Origin: Xanthobacter sp. NM-59
Lineage (GTDB): Bacteria; Pseudomonadota; Alphaproteobacteria; Rhizobiales; Xanthobacteraceae
DNA length: 64,000 nucleotides
Assembly: GCF_021401125.1 (NCBI RefSeq)
Contig: NZ_JACBFQ010000008.1
Span: 124,001-188,000, forward strand
Direction: 5' to 3'
Shown here: positions 1-8,575 of the stretch, one piece after another
Numbering within the stretch: position 1 is the first letter of the stretch
Layout: every line of letters begins with the position of its first letter
The notes under the pieces: generated by a model
What the model saw: the letters and a program-made list of their open reading frames with translations, nothing else
What the model was told of the DNA's origin: nothing
Databases searched by the model: none
Position numbers and translations under genes: made by a program

Positions 1-1070
1 AAAGGCCCGCCGTCTCCCCCGCGCGCATCCGGCGGTAGGAGGCGAGGATCGTCAGCGCGCAGAACACAAGCGAGAGCACCAGCAGCACCGGCAGCAATTG
101 CGCGTGCTGCCCGAACGGCGCCAGAACCAGCCCCACCAGGCAGAAGGCCAGGAACCCCTGCATGAAGCGCCGCGTCCACGGCATCTGCCTGAAGCCGCGG
201 AAGATGGCCATGATGGTGACGATCATGGAACAGGCGGTGAGATACAGCAGCGCCCCGTGCAGGGTATAGACGACGGTCGGCGAAAAGCCGGACAGAAGCT
301 GCAGGGCAAGGCCGTTGATGACCACCTGCAGCCCCGTCATCAGGCCGGTGCTGACGCCGAGCAGCACCAGCGTGCGCTCCCGCAGCCACGCGCCCACCAC
401 CGCCGCCGCCACGGCCAGCAGCGCGGCCGCCCCCAGCAGCGCCGACAGCACCGTGGTGACGGATACGATACCGCCGACCAGCTCCGGCAGGCGCGACACC
501 TGCACCTGCGCCCGAATGGTGCGGCTGCCGGCGAGACGCACATAGACCACCTGGCCTTCATCGGTCGGCAGATCCATGCGGAACACGAACAGCGACACCG
601 GCAGGTCACGTGCCGCCACCGGCCGGTCGGTGCCAGACATGCGCCACGCATGGGCCGTCCGCCCATCCGCTCCGGCCACCGGCACCAGCGCATCCACCTC
701 CCCCGTCAGCGGATGGGCATCCACCGCGAGCCACCACGCCCCGCCCCTTTGCCCGCCCCCCTGCCCGGTGGCGCGCAGCTCGAACCGCAGCCACCAGGCG
801 CCAGCATTGTCGACGCCTGGATTGAAGGCGCCGGCGACCGGCTCGAAGGCACCGGCGGTGGCCGCGGCTTCCACCGCCGCAAGGTCCATCTCGCCGCCCA
901 CATCGTGGAACGCCGCCAGATGGCCTTCCAGGGAGAAGGTGGATTGCGCATCGCTCAACACCAGCGGGGCGGGTCCTTCGGCGGCGGCGCACAGCCCGCA
1001 CAGCCAGAGAAGGCCCAGCAGGACCAGCAGCCCTCTCACAGCGCCGCTCCGGCCCACCGCTGGCACCATC
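1..1070 (-). CDS. 7TMR-DISM-type membrane sensor, N-terminal part (gene runs off the window)
   Basis: The minus-strand frame is open from an ATG at 1070 to the window edge. It starts with a signal peptide (MVPAVGRSGAVRGLLVLLG, ending near CAAAEG). A periplasmic region follows with the layout of the 7TMR-DISM extracellular 2 domain (SLEGHLAAFHDVGGEMDLAA, later GAWWLRFEL), and then at least five hydrophobic helices (for example VSVTTVLSALLGAAALLAVA and LLPVLLVLSLVFCALTILAS). In this family the membrane unit is normally followed by a histidine kinase or diguanylate cyclase domain, which would lie outside the window, so the output cannot be stated. It is divergent from the biosynthetic-looking operon beginning at 1335 and could sense a signal relevant to it; that link is inference. 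Confidence 0.7.
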
Positions 1071-1334
1071 CCATCCCCCGTCTGTGACCGCGAGAGCCGC
1101 GCGCCCTCGCCCGCCCCTTCATCTGATCGCGCCCAAACCGGGTGTCCGGCGCCGCTCCGAGCGGAGCGACCCTTTCGCATGGACGCGGCGGGCTGCATAG
1201 CCGTGCCGGCCGACAACCGGGAGCGGTGCCACAAAGTGGCCCAACAATCTCCCCGCGCGCACCGTGTGCCCGTAAGCGGCCTGTAAGCTCAGCTTTGCAA
1301 GGTCCGCTCGTTCCTCACGGCAGGACGAGCGGAA
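1071..1334. other. Divergent intergenic region, likely promoters
   Basis: This is the 264-base space between the divergently transcribed sensor gene and the haemolysin-family operon. No convincing ORF is seen. It should hold promoters in both directions. A purine-rich stretch just before the ATG at 1335 (GGACGAGCGGAA) can serve as ribosome binding site. No clear operator was recognised. Confidence 0.4.
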
Positions 1335-1934
1335 ATGAGATTCGTGCACATCGCGGAGCCCGACGACGCCGACCGCGTCGACGTGGAAGCCTTCATTCAG
1401 AACATTTATGGCCGCCAATATGACGCGCGCATCGCGCGCTTCGCCCGCCAGCTCCTCTGTTGCACCGGGGCGGATGGCGAGATCCACTGCGCCGCCGGCC
1501 TGAGGCTGCCCGGCGACGGCTTCTTCTCCGAGCGCTACCTGGACGAGCCGGTGGAAGCCGCGCTTTCCCGCGCCGCCGGCCAGCGGGTCCACCGCGAGGA
1601 CGTGTTCGAGGTGACGACCCTGGCGAGCCGCTCCCCGCGCGAGCTCTCCACCTTCATCGACGACATCATCGCCTTCGGCGCCAGCAACGGCCTGTCATGG
1701 TGCTTCTTCACGCTCACCCGGCGGCTCGCTTTGCTGGTGCAGCGCCGGCACCTCGCCCCCATTCAGCTCGCCGACGCGGACCCCGCGCGCATCCCCGGCG
1801 CCGAGGCCTGGGGCCGCTATTACGAGACCGAACCCAAGGTGTTCGGTGTCTGCGGCGCCCGCGTGGCGCGCGCGTCCTTCTCCCTGGCCACGGGGCCCTC
1901 GCAGCCGGCGGTGTCCCATGCGCTCCTTCCTTGA
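1335..1934 (+). CDS. Thermostable haemolysin family protein (T_hemolysin, GNAT/AHL-synthase-like fold)
   Basis: A 199-residue protein that resembles the thermostable haemolysin family: it opens with a short strand followed by VEAFIQNIYGRQYDARI, has a central AGLRLP strand and FFSERYLDEP, then DVFEVTTLASRSP and a C-terminal strand-helix set. The family name comes from Vibrio delta-VPH, but the fold is related to N-acyltransferases such as LuxI-type synthases, so an acyltransferase role is at least as likely as haemolysis. It is the first gene of a coupled operon and overlaps the next gene, an AMP-forming ligase, by 17 bases. That pairing suggests the ligase makes an activated acyl group which this protein transfers. 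The acceptor is unknown. Confidence 0.72.
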   Translation: MRFVHIAEPDDADRVDVEAFIQNIYGRQYDARIARFARQLLCCTGADGEIHCAAGLRLPGDGFFSERYLDEPVEAALSRAAGQRVHREDVFEVTTLASRSPRELSTFIDDIIAFGASNGLSWCFFTLTRRLALLVQRRHLAPIQLADADPARIPGAEAWGRYYETEPKVFGVCGARVARASFSLATGPSQPAVSHALLP

Positions 1935-3393
1935 GGCAGTGACGGGGCTCGCCCGTCGCGATCCGCACAAGATCGCCTTTTCCGATGAGCGGGGCACGCT
2001 CACGCGCTCCTGCCTCCTGGCCAATGCCGCCAGGCTCGCCGCGAACCTGCCCGATGGGGCGCGCGTGGTCGGCCTGCTGCTGCCCAATGGGCGGGAATGG
2101 GCGGTAGCCCAGCTCGCCTGCGTCGCCGCCGGACGCATCGCGGTGCCGCTGCCGCCCTTCTTCAGCCCGCAGCAGCTCGACCATGTGATCCGCGATGCGG
2201 GCATCGAGCTGGTGCTGACGAGCGGGGATGGGGCGCCCGCCGGGCTTCCGGCACGCACCGTCGCCATCACCGGCGACGAGGGGGACGAGCCGGTGTTCCG
2301 CGAGGGCTTCGGCGCGGTCATCTATACGTCCGGCAGCAGCGGCCGGCCGAAGGGCGTGCGGCACGAGAGCGGCCAGCTCGGCTGGGAGGCGGCGGCCCTC
2401 GCCACCGCCATCGGCGCGCGGGAAGCGGACTCCTATCTTTCGGTGCTGCCGCTGTCGCTGCTGCTGGAGAACCTGTGCGCGGTCTTCGTGCCGGCCCTGG
2501 TGGGCGGGCGCACCCACTTCGACACCGCCCTGTCCGACCGGGTGGCGCGGGGCGCCCCGCGCGGCATCGCCACCGCCTTCGCCGCCCACCGCCCCACCAC
2601 CAGCGTGGTGGTGCCCGAGCTGCTGCGGGTATGGGCGGGGGAACTCCTGGCCACCGGCGCCCGGGCTCCGGACAGCCTGCGCTTCGTGGCCGCCGGAGGC
2701 GCGCCGGTGCCGCCGCGCCTGGCGGATGCGGCCTGGCGGCTCGGCATTCCCGTCCATGAAGGCTACGGCCTTTCCGAATGCTGTTCGGTGGTCGCCGTGA
2801 ACCGGCCCGGCCGGCGCGCGGCGGGCACCGTGGGCACGCCCCTGCCCGGCCTCACCGTCACGGTGCGTGATGGCGAGATCCTGGTGGAGGGTCCCTCCGT
2901 CACCGATGGCTATCTGGGCGGCGGCGATGCGGCGCACCCCTGGGCCACCGGCGACCTGGGCGCCTTCGACGCGCACGGCAATCTCATGGTGCACGGCCGC
3001 AAGGATAATCTCATCGTCACCGCCAACGGGCGCAACGTCAGCCCCGAATGGGTGGAAACCGCCATCCTCGACGACCCCGGCATCGCCGCCTGCGCGGTGG
3101 GCGAGGCGGAGGGCCAGCTTGCGGCCCTTATCGTCCCCACCCCGGCCGCCGCCGGCTGGTTCGCCGCGGCCCCGCCCCATGGCCGGGTGGCGCGCCTTGC
3201 CGAAAGCTGCGCGGCCCTGCCCGCTTATGCCCGCCCCGTGCGCGTCGCGGTGCTGGACCTCTCCGAGGCGCGCGCATGCGGGCTCCTCACCGATAACGGC
3301 CGCATCCGCCGCGCCATCGCCCGCGCGCTGCTTCAGCGCGCGGGGGCCGCCTCTTCCTCTCCCACCCCTGCCGAGAGCTGTGTCGAACCATGA
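1918..3393 (+). CDS. AMP-forming acyl/aryl-acid ligase (ANL superfamily)
   Basis: A 491-residue adenylate-forming enzyme. The frame is open further upstream, but the ATG at 1918 fits the domain start and gives a short overlap with the preceding gene. Core motifs are present: the P-loop-like YTSGSSGRPKG from residue 136, EGYGLSE, the ATGD aspartate, and the hinge GRKDNLI from residue 360. The C-terminal catalytic motif, usually a lysine in a (N/G)GK(I/V)xR context, reads DNGRIRR around residue 459, so the lysine is replaced by Arg462. No carrier domain is attached; the product could be an acyl-AMP, an acyl-CoA or an acyl group loaded on a separate carrier. It is coupled to the downstream diiron oxidase by an ATGA overlap. 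Confidence 0.82.
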   Translation: MRSFLEAVTGLARRDPHKIAFSDERGTLTRSCLLANAARLAANLPDGARVVGLLLPNGREWAVAQLACVAAGRIAVPLPPFFSPQQLDHVIRDAGIELVLTSGDGAPAGLPARTVAITGDEGDEPVFREGFGAVIYTSGSSGRPKGVRHESGQLGWEAAALATAIGAREADSYLSVLPLSLLLENLCAVFVPALVGGRTHFDTALSDRVARGAPRGIATAFAAHRPTTSVVVPELLRVWAGELLATGARAPDSLRFVAAGGAPVPPRLADAAWRLGIPVHEGYGLSECCSVVAVNRPGRRAAGTVGTPLPGLTVTVRDGEILVEGPSVTDGYLGGGDAAHPWATGDLGAFDAHGNLMVHGRKDNLIVTANGRNVSPEWVETAILDDPGIAACAVGEAEGQLAALIVPTPAAAGWFAAAPPHGRVARLAESCAALPAYARPVRVAVLDLSEARACGLLTDNGRIRRAIARALLQRAGAASSSPTPAESCVEP

Positions 3394-4058
3394 GCTTCCA
3401 CGACCGTCTTCTTGAGGCAACCGCGCCCGAGCGTGAGCGCTTCCTCTCCATTCCCCTGGTGCAGCAGGCGCTTACCTCCGGCGGGCCGCGCGACCTTTAC
3501 GTCGCCTTCCTGACCGAGGCCTACCACCATGTGAAGCACACCTTCCCCCTGCTGGCACTCGCCGCCGCCCGCACCACCGACGGGCGCTACCAGGCAGCCC
3601 TGCTGGAATACATGGAGGAGGAGCGCGGGCACGAAGCCTGGATCCTCGACGACATCACCGCCATGGGGGGCGATGCGCAGGCGGTGCGCAACGGCCCGCC
3701 GGGGCCGGCCTGCCGCATCATGGTCGCCTTCGCCTATCACGCCATCGAGCATGTGAGCCCCTATGCCATGCTGGGTTCCGTCCATGTCCTCGAAGGCATG
3801 TCGGTGCGCCTTGCCGACCGGCTGGCGGATATTCTCCAGCGCCAGTTCGGCGCCGGCGGGCAAGGCGGCTTTTCCTACCTCACCACCCACGGCAGCCTCG
3901 ACCAGGAGCATGTCGCCTTCTTCCGCACCCTGGTGGACAGCTTCAACGATCCGGTCATCGAAGACATCATCATCGATCACTCGAAGATGTTCTATCGCCT
4001 CTACGGCGACATCTTCCGCGATCTCGGCGCCGGCGTGGAGCTGAGCCATGCGGCTTGA
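3390..4058 (+). CDS. Haem-oxygenase-like diiron oxidase (HDO / TenA-PqqC-fold iron-containing redox enzyme)
   Basis: A 222-residue all-helical protein. The visible putative metal ligands match the HDO pattern: Glu43, Glu78-x2-His81 (in EERGHEAW), Glu135, and His167-x3-Asp171-x2-His174 (in THGSLDQEH). HDOs assemble an Fe2 site and carry out reactions such as fatty-acid decarboxylation to terminal alkenes (UndA), N-oxygenation (SznF) and C-C cleavage or desaturation. The acid-activating ligase just upstream, joined by ATGA, hints that the substrate is an acyl group or acyl amide. An SDR follows with an 11-base overlap. A cofactor-free TenA/PqqC-like role is less likely given the full ligand set. 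The reaction itself cannot be named from sequence. Confidence 0.78.
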   Translation: MSFHDRLLEATAPERERFLSIPLVQQALTSGGPRDLYVAFLTEAYHHVKHTFPLLALAAARTTDGRYQAALLEYMEEERGHEAWILDDITAMGGDAQAVRNGPPGPACRIMVAFAYHAIEHVSPYAMLGSVHVLEGMSVRLADRLADILQRQFGAGGQGGFSYLTTHGSLDQEHVAFFRTLVDSFNDPVIEDIIIDHSKMFYRLYGDIFRDLGAGVELSHAA

Positions 4059-4818
4059 AGGCAAGCGCGTCCTCATCACCGGCGGCGGCTCGGGCATCGG
4101 CCGGGCCCTGGCGGAGGAAGCGGCCCGGCGCGGAATGGACGTGGCCCTGTGCGGCCGCCGGCCCGCCGCGCTGCGGGACACCGCCGCCGCCCTGCCGGGC
4201 GCGACGCCGCCGCTCCTGATCCCCGCCGACATCACCTGCGCCGCCGATCGCGCCCGCATCGCCGCGAGCCTTGATGCTGAATGGGGCGGCCTCGACGTGC
4301 TGGTGAACAATGCCGGCGTGGTGGAGGGCGGCCCCGTGGAGCAGGTGGGCGATGCGGCGCTGGACACGCTGTTCCACACCAATGTGACCGCGCCCATCGC
4401 CCTGACGCGGGAACTAGCGCCCCTGCTCGCCGCCGCGCGGCCGGCACGGGTGGTGAATGTGGGCTCCATGTTCGGCGACATCGCCTATCCCGGCTTTGCC
4501 GCCTATTCCGCCTCAAAGTTCGCGCTGCGGGGCTTTTCCAGCGCCCTGCGGCGGGAATGGAAGGGGCTCGGCATCGGCGTCACCTATGCGGCGCCGCGCG
4601 CCACCCGCACCGATGCCGCCTCCGCCTTCGACGGGCTCATCGCTGCCACGGGCATGACCCTCGACGCGCCGGAGCGGGTCGCCGCCGGCATCTGGCGTGC
4701 GGTGGAACGGGAGCGGGACGAAGCCTATCCGCCGGGCGCCGAACGCCTGTTCGTGCTGGTCCAGCGCCTCGCCCCCAAACTCATCGACCGCGCCCTGTCC
4801 CGCACCGCCGCCGCCTGA
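4048..4818 (+). CDS. Short-chain dehydrogenase/reductase
   Basis: A 256-residue classical SDR. It has the nucleotide-binding TGGGSGIG motif near the N terminus, NNAG, a catalytic serine in NVGSMFG and the YSASK catalytic pair. The segment after the catalytic lysine reads APRATRTD instead of the usual PG motif, which may alter the substrate lid. The long C-terminal extension (residues about 215-256) ends with hydrophobic and basic helices (LFVLVQRLAPKLIDRAL), typical of SDRs acting on lipid-like substrates at the membrane. It overlaps the diiron oxidase gene by 11 bases, so it probably oxidises or reduces an intermediate of the same pathway. NAD or NADP preference is not decided. Confidence 0.85.
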   Translation: MRLEGKRVLITGGGSGIGRALAEEAARRGMDVALCGRRPAALRDTAAALPGATPPLLIPADITCAADRARIAASLDAEWGGLDVLVNNAGVVEGGPVEQVGDAALDTLFHTNVTAPIALTRELAPLLAAARPARVVNVGSMFGDIAYPGFAAYSASKFALRGFSSALRREWKGLGIGVTYAAPRATRTDAASAFDGLIAATGMTLDAPERVAAGIWRAVERERDEAYPPGAERLFVLVQRLAPKLIDRALSRTAAA

Positions 4819-4866
4819 GACGGCCGCCCGGACATCCTCCCCCACTTCATTCCAAGGACAAGATCC

Positions 4867-5544
4867 ATGCGAACCTCTTCGCACACCCGGCTTCACGCCG
4901 GCCTCACCGCCCTTATGCTGCTGGCCGCCCCGGCCGCCTGGACCACCGCCGCCCGGGCGGACGATGCCCTGGGCGCCCAGGTGAAGCAGCTCCAGATCAA
5001 ATGGGAAACCATCAAGTTCACCGTGCCCGAGGGCGACAAGCAGACCGAGCAGATGAACGCCCTCGGCACCGAGGCCGACGCCCTCGCCGCCAAGTATCCG
5101 GACCGGGTGGAGGCGCTCATCTGGGATGGCGTCGTGACCAGCGAGCGGGCGTCCATGGTCAATCCCATTTCCGCTTTGTCGCTGGCGACGCGCGCCCGCG
5201 ACACGCTGGAGAAGGCCTACAAGATGAACCCGGACGCCCTGGAGGCCGGCGCCCCCACCAGCCTCGGCGTGCTCTATTATCGCGTGCCCAGCTTCCCGGT
5301 GGCGTTCGGCGACAAGGCGAAGGCCCGCCACCTGCTGGAGCAGGCCACTGCGGCCGCCCCCAACGGCCTGGACGCCTGGTACTTCTACGGCGACTTCCTG
5401 CTGAGCCAGGGCGAATACGCGAAGGCGCGCGAAGCCTTCACCCATGCCCTTGCCATCCCCACCCATCCGGATCGGCCGCTGTGGGATGAAAACCGCCGCC
5501 TCGTGATCCGCGAGAAGCTCGACACCATCAAGGCCAAGCTATGA
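4867..5544 (+). CDS. Exported tetratricopeptide-type protein
   Basis: A 225-residue protein with a signal peptide (hydrophobic LTALMLLAAPAAW, cleavage near ARADDA). The mature part is helical and TPR-like: ARDTLEKAYKMNPDALEAG and the pairs KARHLLEQATAAAPNGLDAW and YAKAREAFTHAL. It resembles small periplasmic TPR proteins such as the TatT group, but I do not assign it to a transporter because no TRAP genes are nearby. It lies 48 bases after the SDR and overlaps the methyltransferase gene by ATGA. An exported scaffold protein in this operon suggests that the product, or its assembly, reaches the envelope. Confidence 0.65.
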   Translation: MRTSSHTRLHAGLTALMLLAAPAAWTTAARADDALGAQVKQLQIKWETIKFTVPEGDKQTEQMNALGTEADALAAKYPDRVEALIWDGVVTSERASMVNPISALSLATRARDTLEKAYKMNPDALEAGAPTSLGVLYYRVPSFPVAFGDKAKARHLLEQATAAAPNGLDAWYFYGDFLLSQGEYAKAREAFTHALAIPTHPDRPLWDENRRLVIREKLDTIKAKL

Positions 5545-6236
5545 CCCGTCCCGAACCCGGCGCCCCGGCGGCGCCGACGGCGGCGCTCGATCCGGACCGG
5601 AGCCTGTGGCACCGGCTCGGCGCCCAGCTCGCCCATCCGGAAGGCCCGTGGGGCGCGCTCACGGGCCGCCTCATGGCCCGCATCAATGCCCGGCCGTACC
5701 GCCACGCCATCGCCGCGCTCGGGCCCTATCCGGACCACCGGGTGCTGGAGATCGGCTTCGGCCCCGGGGCCGGGCTCGCGGAGCTGGCCCGGCGGGTGAC
5801 GCGCGGCCATGTGGCGGGCCTGGAAGGCTCGCAGGCCATGCTGGAGCTCGCCCGCGCCCGCAATGCCGAGGCCATTGCCGGTGGACGGGTGTCCCTCGCG
5901 GCCGGTGACTTCCGCCACCTGCCCTGGGCGGATGGGAGCTTCGACCGGGTGCTTGCCGTCAATGTCGCCTACTTCTTCGACCCGGCCGGCCGGGCGGTCA
6001 GCGAGATCGCCCGCGTGCTGAGGCCGGGCGGGCGTGCGGTTCTGTATGTCACCGATCGCGCCACCATGGCCCGCTGGCCCTTCGCCGGACCGCAAACCCA
6101 TGTGACATATGATGAAGACGACCTGCGTCGCCTGCTGGTGAACGGCTTTCCGCCATCGGCCGTCAGTGTGCGGCCGCTCGCGCTGCCGTTCGGCATGAAG
6201 GGGCTGGTCGCGATCGCGCGGCGGACGGAAGATTGA
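5541..6236 (+). CDS. Class I SAM-dependent methyltransferase
   Basis: A 231-residue methyltransferase of the UbiE/Methyltransf_11 type. Motif I is VLEIGFGPGAGLAELA, the acidic adenosine-binding loop is AGDFRHLPWADGSFDRV, and the post-motif region reads EIARVLRPGGRAVLYV. There is no membrane segment, and the substrate is not evident. Its start overlaps the TPR gene stop (ATGA), and it is the last gene of the operon; the convergent histidine kinase gene ends 6 bases beyond it. It could methylate the product of the ligase, HDO and SDR steps, which is inference from context only. Confidence 0.85.
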   Translation: MTRPEPGAPAAPTAALDPDRSLWHRLGAQLAHPEGPWGALTGRLMARINARPYRHAIAALGPYPDHRVLEIGFGPGAGLAELARRVTRGHVAGLEGSQAMLELARARNAEAIAGGRVSLAAGDFRHLPWADGSFDRVLAVNVAYFFDPAGRAVSEIARVLRPGGRAVLYVTDRATMARWPFAGPQTHVTYDEDDLRRLLVNGFPPSAVSVRPLALPFGMKGLVAIARRTED

Positions 6237-6242
6237 GGCGCC

Positions 6243-7598
6243 TCACGCCCCATGGCCCGGCGCAAGGGCGGTGAAGATCATCTCCGCGCAGGCGCCGCCG
6301 GTCGCGGGGTTGGTGAGCTCCAGGCGGCCGCCGTGCACCTGCATGGTGCGCTCGACGATGGCGAGGCCCAGCCCCACCCCCTCGCGCCGATCGCTGCGCA
6401 CCAGCCGGCGCCGCCGCCCCTCGGCATCCAGCAGCGGGCAGGGAAAGCCGGGCCCGCGATCGATCACCCTGATGGCCGGTCGCGGGGTGACCTCCAAGGT
6501 GATGAGACTGTTTTCGGGGGCATGCTCCAGCGCGTTTTCCGCAAGGTTGCGGACGGCCCGGAACAGATCGTCGCGGCCGCCGGGCACGATCACCGGCTCA
6601 GCGCCGGCGAGAACCTCGATGTGCCGCCCCCGCGCGATCACCCGCGGCGCCAGGAAGGCGGCCGCCTCCCGCGTCACCTCCCGGAGGTCCACCTCATCGC
6701 CGGGCTCGATGCGGAAGCGGCCGAGGCGCACCCGGTCCAGAAGCTGTTCCACCAGCCGTTCCATGCCCGCCAGCTCGCGTTCGAGCACCCGCGCATAGGG
6801 CGCATCCACCACCGCGAGCTGCGCCTTCATGACCGCCAGCGGCGTGCGCAGCTCATGCGCCATGTCGCCGGAAAACTCCTCCTGGGCGCGATAGCCCTCG
6901 CGCAGGCGCTCCAGTGCCAGGTTCACCGCCCGCACCAAAGCCAGCACATCGTCGGGCAGCCCCTTTTCGCTCAGAGCGACGGAAACCCCGCCCGGCTGGA
7001 TCGCCTCGGCCTCGGTGACGGTCTGCTCCAGGGGGCGCAGCGCGAGGCGAGCCACCAGGAGATTGGTGCCGAGCATCAGCAGCATGAACGGAATCCAGAG
7101 CCAGGCGATGTCCTGCAGGAACTCCTCCAGCACTGAATCGAACACCACATCGCTGCTGGGAAAGGCCACCTGCACATAAGCCGGCGGCGAAAAGCCATCG
7201 AGCCGCAGCGAGACGCCATAGAGCGTTTCCGGCGAATTGCCCCTGGGCAGCTCGAAATAATGCTCCTCCACGTCCTCCACCGGCATGAGCGCCTCACGGG
7301 TGTCGGCGGAGCCGGCGAGGCGTGCGCCACTGGGGCCGAGGACGATGAAGTGGCCCCCTTCCTGGTTCATCCGCCGGGTCGTGGACTGGCGGATCGTAGC
7401 CACCGCCTCGCCTCCCGCCATGTGCACGTCCTTGGCGATGCTCACGGCGAAGCTGTGCAGCGTGCCCTCGCGAAAGCGCGTGTTGATGGCGTCGAAGCGG
7501 ATGTAAAGGAAGACGGCGGTGATGCAGACCGCCAGCACGCTGACCGCGATCATGCCCAGCATCAGACGCCCGAACAGGCCGCGGAAAACGCGCCTCAC
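6243..7598 (-). CDS. Two-component sensor histidine kinase
   Basis: A 451-residue membrane kinase. Transmembrane helices lie near residues 12-33 and 163-184, enclosing a periplasmic sensor of about 130 residues. A HAMP-like linker follows, then the dimerisation H-box DMAHELRTPLAVM with phosphoacceptor His248. The ATPase domain has an N-box (RNLAENALEHA), a G1 box (DRGPGF) and a G2 box (GVGLGLAI). The gene is downstream of, and overlaps by ATGA, an OmpR-type response regulator, so the two form a pair. The sensor ligand is unknown. The pair is convergent with the HDO operon and may or may not regulate it. Confidence 0.93.
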   Translation of the reverse strand: MRRVFRGLFGRLMLGMIAVSVLAVCITAVFLYIRFDAINTRFREGTLHSFAVSIAKDVHMAGGEAVATIRQSTTRRMNQEGGHFIVLGPSGARLAGSADTREALMPVEDVEEHYFELPRGNSPETLYGVSLRLDGFSPPAYVQVAFPSSDVVFDSVLEEFLQDIAWLWIPFMLLMLGTNLLVARLALRPLEQTVTEAEAIQPGGVSVALSEKGLPDDVLALVRAVNLALERLREGYRAQEEFSGDMAHELRTPLAVMKAQLAVVDAPYARVLERELAGMERLVEQLLDRVRLGRFRIEPGDEVDLREVTREAAAFLAPRVIARGRHIEVLAGAEPVIVPGGRDDLFRAVRNLAENALEHAPENSLITLEVTPRPAIRVIDRGPGFPCPLLDAEGRRRRLVRSDRREGVGLGLAIVERTMQVHGGRLELTNPATGGACAEMIFTALAPGHGA

Positions 7599-8272
7599 GC
7601 CTGCCGCCCCGCCAGCAGATAGCCGATGCCCCGCAGGGTGTGGATCTCAACGTCGGCGCCGATGCTGGCGAGCTTGCGGCGCAGACGATGAATAAGCACC
7701 TCGATGGCGTTGGAGCTCACTTCCTCGCCGAACCCATACAGCGTGTCCTCCAGCGCCGGCTTTGAAATGACGGTGCCCGCCCGCCGCATCAGCAGTTCCA
7801 GGGCGGCGGTTTCGCGGCGGCTCAAGTCGAGCACGCTGCTGCCAATGCGGACGCGCCGCGCCGCCGCGTCCAGCTCCACATTGCCTTCGTGCAGCACCGG
7901 GCTGACCGCGGCGCGCGGCCGCCGCAGCAGGGCTCGCACCCGCGCGATCAGCTCATCCATGTCAAACGGCTTGCGCAGATAGTCATCTGCGCCGCCATTC
8001 AGGCCGGCCACAACCGAGGACGCATCGTCGCGCGCCGTCAAAAGCAGAATGGGCGTCGACACGCCGCGCTGCCGGGCGATCTCCAGCAGTTCCATGCCAT
8101 CGCGGTCCGGAAGGCCGAGATCCAGCACCACCGCATCGTAGGTCGCGACCGCTATCGCAGCTTCCCCATCGGAAACATTACTCACGGCGTCGACGGTAAA
8201 ACCCGCCCCGCGCAGCGCGCCGGCGACCAGAAGATTCAAGTGCCTGTTGTCTTCGACCAGCAGCAATCGCAT
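7595..8272 (-). CDS. OmpR-family response regulator (QseB/TctD-like)
   Basis: A 225-residue regulator. The receiver domain occupies the first 115 residues with acidic pocket Glu7-Asp8, phosphoacceptor Asp51 (VVLDLGLPD) and the conserved lysine in DDYLRKPF. The C-terminal winged helix ends with EVLIHRLRRKL and TLRGIGYLL, typical of this family. ATG 8272 is chosen; the codon before it is an in-frame TTG. It is first in the pair, with the kinase start overlapping its stop. It would bind DNA upstream of envelope-related targets, possibly in the divergent space 8273-8575. Confidence 0.94.
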   Translation of the reverse strand: MRLLLVEDNRHLNLLVAGALRGAGFTVDAVSNVSDGEAAIAVATYDAVVLDLGLPDRDGMELLEIARQRGVSTPILLLTARDDASSVVAGLNGGADDYLRKPFDMDELIARVRALLRRPRAAVSPVLHEGNVELDAAARRVRIGSSVLDLSRRETAALELLMRRAGTVISKPALEDTLYGFGEEVSSNAIEVLIHRLRRKLASIGADVEIHTLRGIGYLLAGRQA

Positions 8273-8575
8273 CAATGAAACTCGATGAGCTCGCCACTTC
8301 AGAAATATAATTGTGGCGGAATCGCGCTTCCCCCGCGCCAGATTGCCGGGGAGACCTGATCAACATCGATAAAATTATCCGGTGCGCTTGGCGGCATGCG
8401 CGCGAGAGGCGCCATGGCCGGAGCGCAGGCACGGGCCGCGGGCGCCAGCGGTTGCCTCTTGGCGGCCTCTCAGGGGGCTCGCGCGGCGACGTAACGAAAA
8501 ATAAACAACTTGATCGCGCGTATTCACCATTGCACAATCATTACGGGTATCGGCCATGATCGGGTGTGCAGGAAC
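8273..8575. other. Divergent intergenic region with likely promoters
   Basis: About 300 bases between the response regulator and the peptidoglycan-binding protein gene. It is clearly more AT-rich in parts (TAATTGTGGCGG, GATAAAATTATCCGG, AACGAAAAATAAACAACTTG) than its surroundings, as expected of promoters. The segment GATAAAATTATC near 8368 is an imperfect inverted repeat and a possible binding site for the adjacent response regulator. No gene is seen. Confidence 0.35.

Noticed and set aside
98-1087. A plus-strand open frame of 329 codons
   Set aside because: His/Gln/Arg/Pro-rich shadow of the minus-strand 7TMR-DISM sensor gene, which has a signal peptide and membrane helices.
1714-3420. A 568-codon minus-strand open frame
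   Set aside because: It is a shadow of the AMP-ligase gene, whose motifs are all on the plus strand.
1335-8272. Mobile element or phage origin for the HDO operon
   Set aside because: No integrase, transposase, att-like repeat or base-composition shift is visible on either side.
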